Source of the DNA: Saccharomyces paradoxus | Lineage: Eukaryota > Ascomycota > Saccharomycetes > Saccharomycetales > Saccharomycetaceae | DNA: 64,000 nt | Direction: 5' to 3' | NCBI RefSeq assembly: GCF_002079055.1 | Contig: NC_047501.1 | Span: forward strand, 868,001-932,000 | In this document: one piece after another, positions 56,701-64,000 of the stretch | Layout of the letters: every line of letters starts with the position of its first letter | Numbering within the stretch: the stretch's first letter is position 1 | Translations under genes and position numbers: made by a program | Notes under the pieces: model-generated | Seen by the model: the letters and a program-made list of their open reading frames with translations, nothing else | Databases searched by the model: none | Told to the model about the DNA's origin: nothing

Positions 56701-59577
56701 TTAAATGGAAAGCTTCTCCTTGAACAAGCTTTCTAAATCATCAACTGCATCCTTTATAGCGACTGGCTTATCACCCATACCTTGGAAAACATTACCTTTA
56801 CCACCAGCTTTACCACCAATGATACTGGATACCTTTTTGGCAAGTTCTGAACCATCAATACCCTTAGCCAAAGCAGCATTGGAGATGTAACAACCGTGAG
56901 CAACACGACCTTCAGGGTCATTACCTGCTAATAAATAGATTGACTTGTCCTTGACACCATCATTGGATTTCATGTAGTTGATGGCTTCAGTAATAGCTTT
57001 GGCATTTGGAGAAATATCAATGAATTTGACTAAATATGGGGCACTCTCATTGGTTTCGAAAAAGGTCTTCACTTCATCCAAAGTTTGTTTGTTTTCCTTT
57101 TTGGCTCTTGACTTAACTTCATCCTTTACAGCTTTTTCAATTTTGTTGAATTTTTGCTTTAGTTCATTCTTTGTGATAACAGAAATTGAAAGTTGACCGA
57201 GTTTAACGCCAAGTTCCTTCAATTTCTTTTCTTTTATTGGAGAGAACGGCAGCTTGTCTGCAGCATCCAAATCGGCAGCAAATTGTTCAGCCAATCTTTG
57301 GGCTTCAAAGGCTTCAGTTCCCGTAACAGCAACAATTCTTCTGATACCCTTTGCAATACCACTTTCTTCTAAAATGACGAAGTATTTGATATCACCGGTC
57401 TTATTGACATGGGTACCACCGCAAAATTCGATAGAGTATTTGGTCCATTCTTCGTTAGCTGGGTTGGCCAATAATTCTTCGATTGGCTTACCAACAGAAA
57501 CTACACGAACTGGGTCTGGATAAGTCTCACCAAAGACAGCACGAACACCATCGATGGATTTAGCCAAGTCCAATGGAATTTCCTTGTAAAACACTTGCAA
57601 GTTTTCTTTGATTTGCTCGTTACAAATATCTTCAACCTTCTTCAATTCATCGTTTGTTACTGCCTTTTTGTGAGAGAAATCGAATCTCAGTTTTTCTGGA
57701 GCAACCAAAGAACCCTTCTGATCGACATCATTACCCAAAGTTTCCTTCAAGGCAAAATTTAAGATATGTGTACCAGTGTGGTTGTTCTTAATAGGGAAAC
57801 GACGTAGTTCATCAAATGAAGCGATAATCTTGTCGCCAATAGACAACTTACCTTCTTCTAAAGACCCAGTGTGAAAAACGAAACCGTTATACAATTGAAC
57901 GTTTTCAACATTAAATTCGGCAACATCATCAATAACAATTTTACCAGTGTCATATTCTTGACCACCCTGTTCGGCGTAGAAACATGTCTTATCTAAAATA
58001 ATACCGTACTTTTTACCTGGTTCGGTGATCTCATCTACAAACTTGGTACCGTCGTGCAGTTTCAAAATAGTACTCTCGACGTTGGCACTACCGTATTTGA
58101 ATTCATCGTTAGTCTTGGGCACTTTGGCGTCGTTTAACTCGGATAATTCATGAACGTTTAGTTTAATCAAATCACTTTGATCCTTCTTGCCACCTCTTTT
58201 GGATGCTTCGTATGATTCTTGCTTGGCTTTCTCGAAACCTGGGCCATCGATCTTTAAGCCTTGTTCTTCAGCCATCAATTCAGTCAAGTCGACTGGGAAA
58301 CCATAAGTGTCGTATAGCCTCCAAACCTGCTTACCGTCTAATGTCCTAGATTCAGTCTTAGAAGCAGCTGAAGCATATTTTTCAAATAGCCTTTCACCAC
58401 GGTCCAAGGTTTTGGCGAAAGAAGCTTCTTCTTCATCCAAGATTTCAAAGAGGAATGCAGGATCCTTAGCTAATTCGGGAAAGATGTCTTGAACCTGAGA
58501 AATCAAAGTTGGGGCCAAAGTAGAGAAAAAGTTACCGATTGGGTAATTCATGTATTTACGAGCGTAACGGGCACCTCTTCTTAGAATACGTCTCAAGACA
58601 TATCCTCTACCTTCATTGTTTGGAACACCACCATCAGCCAAGGCAAAAGTTAATGTACGGACATGATCAGCTAGAACTCTGTAAGCGGTATCGATACCGT
58701 CCTTATCGTTTTCACCAAAATTGCCAGAATATGGTCTAACTGAAGTTATTTCTTGGATACGTTCGAATAAAGGTGTAAAGACATCGGTATCGTAGTTAGA
58801 TCTAACATCTTGCAGGACAGAAACCAATCTTTCGAACCCCATACCTGTATCAATATGCTTGGCAGGTAATGGCTTCAAAGAACCGTCTTGTTCTCTGTTA
58901 AATTGAATAAAAACCAAATTCCAGACTTCCAAGACATCAGGATCGTCCATGTTAACCAAAGAAGCGGCATTTCTACCACCTATTCTATCGTAGTGGATTT
59001 CAGAACAGGGACCACATGGACCTTGGTCACCCATTTCCCAAAAGTTGTCCTTTGCATTACCAGGTAATATATGGTCATCGGGAACACCAACATTTTTCCA
59101 TAATTCGCGGGCTTCGGTGTCAGGTTCCAAGCCCAATTTTTCATCACCTTCGAAGTAAGTAACGTATAATCTATCCTTTGGAATACCGTAAACTTCAGTC
59201 AACAGAGTCCACGAGTAGGTAATCGCTTCCTTCTTGAAATAGTCACCAAACGACCAGTTACCCAGCATTTCAAAAAAGGTATGATGATAGGAATCTTTAC
59301 CAACATCTTCTAAATCGTTATGTTTACCGCCGGCTCTGATACACTTTTGAGAGTTGAAAGCCCTTTTCAAGGTGTAGAAATCGGAAGCTGGATCGACGGT
59401 ACCTAAAAAGATAGGTTTATATTGGTTCATACCGGCGTTAGCGAAAAGTAAAGTTGGATCATCAAATGGAACGACTGGAGAGGATTTGACAAACTTGTGT
59501 TCTTTGGACTTGAAATAGTCTAAAAAGGTATTACGGACATTAGAAGCGGTCCATTTTTGCTTATCACCGATCGTCAT
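56701..59577 (-). CDS. ALA1: Ala1, alanyl-tRNA synthetase (cytosolic form from ATG)
   Basis: 958 residues from the ATG at 59577, matching S. cerevisiae Ala1. It is a class II synthetase that charges tRNA-Ala in both cytosol and mitochondria. The catalytic core (about 1-400) includes '[22 protein letters not shown]' (motif 2 region), '[11 protein letters not shown]' and '[16 protein letters not shown]' (motif 3 region). The editing domain carries the zinc-binding pair 'NHTGTHILN' and 'CGGTHV'. The C-Ala domain (about 780-958) is Lys-rich with Gly-rich '[15 protein letters not shown]'. The gene has the codon bias of a highly expressed gene. Upstream of the ATG the frame stays open to two tandem ACG codons, which in S. 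cerevisiae initiate the mitochondrial form (next entry). Confidence 0.98.
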   Translation of the reverse strand: MTIGDKQKWTASNVRNTFLDYFKSKEHKFVKSSPVVPFDDPTLLFANAGMNQYKPIFLGTVDPASDFYTLKRAFNSQKCIRAGGKHNDLEDVGKDSYHHTFFEMLGNWSFGDYFKKEAITYSWTLLTEVYGIPKDRLYVTYFEGDEKLGLEPDTEARELWKNVGVPDDHILPGNAKDNFWEMGDQGPCGPCSEIHYDRIGGRNAASLVNMDDPDVLEVWNLVFIQFNREQDGSLKPLPAKHIDTGMGFERLVSVLQDVRSNYDTDVFTPLFERIQEITSVRPYSGNFGENDKDGIDTAYRVLADHVRTLTFALADGGVPNNEGRGYVLRRILRRGARYARKYMNYPIGNFFSTLAPTLISQVQDIFPELAKDPAFLFEILDEEEASFAKTLDRGERLFEKYASAASKTESRTLDGKQVWRLYDTYGFPVDLTELMAEEQGLKIDGPGFEKAKQESYEASKRGGKKDQSDLIKLNVHELSELNDAKVPKTNDEFKYGSANVESTILKLHDGTKFVDEITEPGKKYGIILDKTCFYAEQGGQEYDTGKIVIDDVAEFNVENVQLYNGFVFHTGSLEEGKLSIGDKIIASFDELRRFPIKNNHTGTHILNFALKETLGNDVDQKGSLVAPEKLRFDFSHKKAVTNDELKKVEDICNEQIKENLQVFYKEIPLDLAKSIDGVRAVFGETYPDPVRVVSVGKPIEELLANPANEEWTKYSIEFCGGTHVNKTGDIKYFVILEESGIAKGIRRIVAVTGTEAFEAQRLAEQFAADLDAADKLPFSPIKEKKLKELGVKLGQLSISVITKNELKQKFNKIEKAVKDEVKSRAKKENKQTLDEVKTFFETNESAPYLVKFIDISPNAKAITEAINYMKSNDGVKDKSIYLLAGNDPEGRVAHGCYISNAALAKGIDGSELAKKVSSIIGGKAGGKGNVFQGMGDKPVAIKDAVDDLESLFKEKLSI

Positions 59578-59652
59578 TATGGCTCTAGTTGATGTAGTTA
59601 ATTGCTTCTTGAAAGAAAGAGTCAAGTTCCTTAATCCGGTAGTTGACGTCGT
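59578..59652 (-). other. ALA1: Non-AUG mitochondrial N-terminal extension of ALA1 (tandem ACG starts)
   Basis: Upstream of the ALA1 ATG the frame is open for 27 codons, to a TAA at codon -28. Codons -25 (59652-59650) and -24 (59649-59647) are both ACG. These are the positions of the two ACG codons that start the mitochondrial isoform in S. cerevisiae. The 25-residue extension (read as [16 protein letters not shown]...) is rich in Thr, Ser, Arg and Lys and has no acidic residue, as expected for a mitochondrial presequence. No ATG occurs in it. Confidence 0.88.
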
Positions 59653-60229
59653 CTTGTCTTAAATGAGAAGATGTTGGAAGCACGCCTTTTTTCTAATTTT
59701 TTAAAAATTCTAAATCGTTCAATCAAACTACCTCATATCTGATGGTAATCGCCAACTGCGCTTTTCTTGTTTTACTCACTATCCATCGAGCGAATAAAAA
59801 AAAAAGAGAAAAAAGAAACGGCCAATTCGTCGATCATGATTAAATTAAATTCTAGGGCTTGGGATTATTAGGTTTAGTCTGTATATTAATTAGGATATAT
59901 CTGGAGTTTCATAGGACTCTGGGAGTACTGAACTTGGAGAGTATATTGTTGATTGAACCGAAGTGCTTGCTGTTATCGTCTCTGAACTTGGTTATAACAC
60001 GACTGAGATGAGTCATTACCACCATTTGAGTGCTGTTCAGCGCCTTCTGTGCTACGTGTTGATCTAATTTCAGTATATAGTGGGTGTATATAAATTTAAG
60101 ATATTATTGATGTGAAAATTACCCGGATTGTTAATAGCACATACAATACGTGTGCTTAATATGTAGCGTATTATGGAACAATTGTGCTAGTGGAATATAT
60201 ACGTATCCGTGTGAGTGCGTCTGTTGATC
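59653..60229. other. Divergent intergenic region ALA1-KRE5
   Basis: 577 bp upstream of both genes. Contains an A-run near 59800, a Reb1 site (60119-60125) and TATATAAAT-type sequence near 60087 on the KRE5 side. No additional gene is seen. Confidence 0.5.
60119..60125. promoter_or_regulatory. Reb1 site upstream of KRE5
   Basis: Exact TTACCCG, followed by G, about 105 bp upstream of the KRE5 ATG in the divergent ALA1-KRE5 promoter. Confidence 0.55.
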
Positions 60230-63200
60230 ATGAGATTACTGGCGTTGATATCGTTATTATTGTATGCGCCGCTTCGTTCATTGGCCCATAGCTTACGATA
60301 TGGCATACCCGAATCTGTTCAGGTCTGGTCTATTTTAGTTCACTTACTAGACGATCTTGATGGCCAGCTACTAGCTGATTTATACCCTTTGGTCACCGGT
60401 TTGGATGATGAGATTGATACTCAAGAAAACCTTGTGGCGCTAACTTCGAATATATTAAGGGAACGGTACGGTGAAGAGGATGTGGCCGATCTGTTGGAAC
60501 TGTATGCTGATCTTTACCCTATGGGCATGATAGAGTGGAGTACCAGTTCTAATGCTGAACCGGAAGATATAGATGAGAGCTATTTTGTTTTGAATGGTAA
60601 TAGGTACGAGAAGCCCGATGACGTGTTTTATTTGAAATCTAAGGATTTAATAACCCAGCAGAAAATCCCAGATATTGATGTTATACAGCCTTACGATGTT
60701 GTCATTGGCGCTAACTCTAAAGCACCGATTTTGATCTTGTACAGTTGTCCTAACATTAATGACCCTGACTTCGAAGAATTTAATAGAAATTTATTCATGG
60801 AAGCCATGAATGAAGAGGGAAAGATTAGATTTATTTGGAGACCAACATGCTCCCTTGATGGAAAAAGTGTGGAGTATCCCTTAGATTTCCCACTTGAAAT
60901 TACTTTACAAAATGGTTCTAGCATGAGTTCAATACCTCAATTGAAGAAAATACTATCTACTGTACCAAACGAAATATCAGTTGAAGTAGACCACGATGAT
61001 CAGCTTTATGACCTAAAACCAGAAGAATTACGTGAACTTGATTTGAAAGTAACATCGTTAATCTCGGAATTTTATCAAGACAAAGAAGATACTATAGCCA
61101 CTCTAAACTTTACTAAAAATATTGTTAACAACTTTCCACTAATCTCCAAACAACTGGCTAGGGCTTCTACTGTCAACAAGGATATAATAGCAAGTAACGA
61201 AAAACTTAATAGTAAAGGCTTTGATTATAACATGTTGGGTCTCTATATTAATGGACAGAACTGGAAAATTACTTCACTGAACCCGTACAATTTGCTTACT
61301 GCTTTAAAAACTGAACATCAAAGTTTACTGAAAATCACAAATCTTTTGCAAAATCTCGAGCCCTCAAAAGGCGTGCTGGATTCCAAGTTCTTACTAAATA
61401 AATTTTCTCAGTTTTCATTAGGGAAGTTGCAAAACTTACAACCAATTAAATTGGATCTTCACACAATTCCAGGGTTCTCAGAATCAGTAATATACTTCAA
61501 CGATATCGAAACCGATCCGCAATATAATGAATTAGTAAATAATGTTCAAGCATTTTTTGATAAATCAAAATTTGGAGAGTTGCCTGAGATAAGGCAAAAC
61601 TGGTCAGAGATCATATTCGTTATAGATTTTGCCCATTTAGAAGATAGTGAAGTCAAGGAGGCATTGGGTGGATTAGTTCGTGCCGTCAATGTTGTCTCCC
61701 AAGGCTATCCACAAAGAGTCGGACTTTTGCCATTTAGTTCCAATAGTGATAGATCCGTTGTCAATAAAATTTACGAGCTCAAAAATTCAACTGACGATCT
61801 GACAGAGTTGAAAACGTTTTTGGAAACAATGCTGCTTGCCGACGGTCTTTCTGCGAATGCAAAATTTTCGAAGCACATATCAGTTCCAGATGTTTTTCAT
61901 CTACTTGATGAACTTCAAATCGACGAAACATCAATTATAATTAATGGGGAGATTTACCCATTTAAAAAAAACGCTTGGAACTATTTGATCGCAAAAGTTA
62001 TAAAGAAGGACACTGAATTCATTCGTAAAGAACTAAGCATCTCCTCTCCAAAAAACAAACAAACCAGTGTGAGGGACTTATTACACTACAAATCTGCAAG
62101 TTTGAGACATAATAAATATACGCCAAATTATTTTGCCGATTCGCTATACTCTTCGGTCAATAATACTGTATTAGAAAGTATCTGCCCAGAAAGAATAATC
62201 TCTTATACTAAGAATGAAGAATACAATTTATTACACACGATTACACTGGTTGATGATTTTAGTTCTATTCATGCTTTGAAAAGATTGAAAAATTTGTTGC
62301 ATATCTCATTTGTTGGTGTTAGGATGAGAATCATTCATATAGGTGATATTTCAGACACTTGGCTTCAATTGCGTGGTAGCTTTTCCCAAAAAGATCCGAT
62401 AGGCCCAGTAAATACACTTATTGACGCCTTGAAATTTAAAAAGGGAAAAAGTCACACACGCACAAAAATTAGCTTAAACAGGTTGGGCCTTCATAAATGG
62501 CTTCCTGATATTCCATTATTTGAATTGGGGAAGGGTTCATTTATTGCTTTGAACGGTCGCTTTATTCATCTTGATCAAAATGAAGTACCAGAAACAAAGC
62601 ATTTCGAAGCAATAATAAAAAGAGAAGCTGTAAGAACTATCGATTCAGTCTTCGCCCTAGACTTACTTTTCCCAGGTTTTTCACAGGAAAGAATCGATCC
62701 TGATTTAATAGAAATGATATCCTCTATTCTAACTAAGTTATTTTACCAAGGCACGCATATATACGGTAATGGCATCGATTATACCACTGAAAGTAGCTTG
62801 CCAAGAATGGATTTGAATCAGTTTTTTGAACCTAATAATTTGACAATGTTCGAAGATGGAAAATCAGCTCCTATTGATTTATTGCTAATTTTAGACCCAC
62901 TTGAAGAGAGATCACAAATGATTCTCTCTCTTGTTGAGCAATTTAAGTCTTTGAAATTTGTTAATACTCAAGTAGTTTTAATGCCGACGCTGGAATTAAA
63001 CGTTGTCCCCATTAGAAGAATATATGTTGATAACGCAGAGATTGTCAAATCAATAACTTCTGAGAATAGCAAGTCGGATCCAGGAGTAGATATCGAAATG
63101 AATGTCCCTAATTATTTCATCGTAGACAACAATCATCGGCTAAAAAAATTGCTCATAGAATTACATGTGTTTTCTAACAAAACAGTTCTTTCAGCTGGCA

Positions 63201-64000
63201 ATATTGATGGTATAGGGGGTGTATGTCTAGCACTTGCCGATGCTGCGGGGAACATCATCGACAAAACTACAACAATGAAAACCTTTGGTTATGGACAGTT
63301 CCATATCGACAAGTTTTTAAAGGGTTGCTATATAAAAAGTTGTGATTCAAGATATACTGTTCAGTCTTTTTCTACTGACGGGCATCCTGACTTCATACCA
63401 TCAAATTTACTGGATATAGTGTCGTACAACCCACAAGAAATTGCTGTGAAAATTTCAGAAGAGCCCTCACACGAGAAAGAACATGAGGAAGAAGGCGACG
63501 ATGATACAACAATCAATATTTTCACTATTTTAGAAACTGGACCGGAAGAGGAGGAAAGGTATAAGCAAATGATTTTATCCATTTTGTCTAAATGTCCCAA
63601 AACGCAGAAAGTGAATTTTTTTACTTTAGATCAGCCATTTATCTCCAACAATTTAAGAAAATCATGTGAGTACATAAATTCCTCTAGTGAAATGAGAGGC
63701 AGTGTCATTTTCTTGGATTATGAATGGCCTCGATGGTTAAGACCGCAAAGATTTTCTTTAAGGAGGAGGGATGTATCCAAGTTTCTGTTCCTAGATGTCA
63801 TTTTACCTCAAAATGTCTCCAAAATATTATATATGATCCCTACTGAAACACCACTTGATCCTTTTGACATGTTTCAATTTCAAGGCCTCAAACGTGCACC
63901 TCTAGGATTATTCCGAATGAGTGGTGATGGTTATTGGAAAGAGGGGTATTGGGAGAAAATGCTAAGGGAAAATAATTTAGAATTTTATTCTACTGAACCG
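60230..64000 (+). CDS. KRE5: Kre5, ER UGGT-like protein for beta-1,6-glucan synthesis (3' end missing)
   Basis: An uninterrupted frame runs from the ATG at 60230 to the window edge: 1257 codons of an expected ~1365, so roughly 108 C-terminal residues are outside. Kre5 is an ER lumenal glycoprotein related to UDP-glucose:glycoprotein glucosyltransferase and essential for cell-wall beta-1,6-glucan. A signal peptide is visible (MRLLALISLLLYAPLRSLA, cleavage about residue 19-20). The long middle part matches the UGGT thioredoxin-like repeats and has many N-glycosylation sequons (e.g. NFT, NWS, NST, NNT). An acidic segment (EKEHEEEGDDD) precedes the glucosyltransferase-24-like domain, which begins near 'KFLFLDVILPQNV' and includes 'APLGLFRMSGDGYWKEGYW'. 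In S. cerevisiae the catalytic UGGT residues are poorly conserved and the protein ends in HDEL; both lie largely beyond the edge here. The sequence differs at roughly one residue in ten from my memory of S. cerevisiae Kre5. Confidence 0.96.
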   Translation, partial: MRLLALISLLLYAPLRSLAHSLRYGIPESVQVWSILVHLLDDLDGQLLADLYPLVTGLDDEIDTQENLVALTSNILRERYGEEDVADLLELYADLYPMGMIEWSTSSNAEPEDIDESYFVLNGNRYEKPDDVFYLKSKDLITQQKIPDIDVIQPYDVVIGANSKAPILILYSCPNINDPDFEEFNRNLFMEAMNEEGKIRFIWRPTCSLDGKSVEYPLDFPLEITLQNGSSMSSIPQLKKILSTVPNEISVEVDHDDQLYDLKPEELRELDLKVTSLISEFYQDKEDTIATLNFTKNIVNNFPLISKQLARASTVNKDIIASNEKLNSKGFDYNMLGLYINGQNWKITSLNPYNLLTALKTEHQSLLKITNLLQNLEPSKGVLDSKFLLNKFSQFSLGKLQNLQPIKLDLHTIPGFSESVIYFNDIETDPQYNELVNNVQAFFDKSKFGELPEIRQNWSEIIFVIDFAHLEDSEVKEALGGLVRAVNVVSQGYPQRVGLLPFSSNSDRSVVNKIYELKNSTDDLTELKTFLETMLLADGLSANAKFSKHISVPDVFHLLDELQIDETSIIINGEIYPFKKNAWNYLIAKVIKKDTEFIRKELSISSPKNKQTSVRDLLHYKSASLRHNKYTPNYFADSLYSSVNNTVLESICPERIISYTKNEEYNLLHTITLVDDFSSIHALKRLKNLLHISFVGVRMRIIHIGDISDTWLQLRGSFSQKDPIGPVNTLIDALKFKKGKSHTRTKISLNRLGLHKWLPDIPLFELGKGSFIALNGRFIHLDQNEVPETKHFEAIIKREAVRTIDSVFALDLLFPGFSQERIDPDLIEMISSILTKLFYQGTHIYGNGIDYTTESSLPRMDLNQFFEPNNLTMFEDGKSAPIDLLLILDPLEERSQMILSLVEQFKSLKFVNTQVVLMPTLELNVVPIRRIYVDNAEIVKSITSENSKSDPGVDIEMNVPNYFIVDNNHRLKKLLIELHVFSNKTVLSAGNIDGIGGVCLALADAAGNIIDKTTTMKTFGYGQFHIDKFLKGCYIKSCDSRYTVQSFSTDGHPDFIPSNLLDIVSYNPQEIAVKISEEPSHEKEHEEEGDDDTTINIFTILETGPEEEERYKQMILSILSKCPKTQKVNFFTLDQPFISNNLRKSCEYINSSSEMRGSVIFLDYEWPRWLRPQRFSLRRRDVSKFLFLDVILPQNVSKILYMIPTETPLDPFDMFQFQGLKRAPLGLFRMSGDGYWKEGYWEKMLRENNLEFYSTEP

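Overview
The window is nuclear DNA of a budding yeast of the genus Saccharomyces. It holds 25 protein-coding genes, 24 complete and one cut by the right edge. Their order and orientation are those I know from the right arm of S. cerevisiae chromosome XV, from MCH5 (YOR306C) to KRE5 (YOR336W), with no gene lost, gained or inverted. Protein lengths agree with the S. cerevisiae products to within a few residues. From memory, however, many residues differ (clearly in Kre5, the Myo2 neck, Faa1 and Mip1), so this is more likely another sensu stricto species (S. mikatae, S. kudriavzevii or a near relative) than S. cerevisiae itself. That species call is an inference from memory, not from an alignment.

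Layout, left to right. Seven genes lie on the minus strand: MCH5 (riboflavin uptake), SLY41 (ER membrane transporter-like), SNU66 (tri-snRNP), NOP58 (box C/D snoRNP core), DGK1 (CTP-dependent diacylglycerol kinase), RPL20B (60S protein with an intron that splits the start codon) and SPS4 (sporulation). Then come SFG1(+) and COT1(-), a convergent pair; FAA1(+), HSH49(+) and GNT1(-); PMT3(+), LDB19/ART1(-), PRO2(-) and FRT1(-); MYO2(+) and SNC2(-); PDR10(+), SCD5(-) and MIP1(-); VMA4(+), MRS2(+) and ALA1(-); and the start of KRE5(+).

The genes form no operon or physical pathway cluster, but several work in the same processes. NOP58 and RPL20B make ribosomes. SNU66 and HSH49 act in splicing. GNT1, PMT3 and KRE5 act in glycosylation and cell wall assembly. 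MYO2, SNC2, SCD5 and LDB19 act in polarized secretion, actin and endocytosis. MIP1, MRS2 and the mitochondrial form of ALA1 serve mitochondria.

Several regulatory signals are legible. They include a Put3 site upstream of MCH5, PAC and RRPE boxes upstream of NOP58, a Reb1 site upstream of DGK1, a Rap1 (HOMOL1-type) site upstream of RPL20B, a middle-sporulation element upstream of SPS4, a Gcn4 site upstream of PRO2, and two pleiotropic drug response elements upstream of PDR10. Two tandem ACG codons upstream of the ALA1 ATG start a mitochondrial form. I found no tRNA, rRNA, CRISPR array, transposon or LTR. I did not find a new biological system: this is a conserved, gene-dense yeast segment, and its most unusual content is the non-AUG start of ALA1 and the one-nucleotide coding exon of RPL20B.
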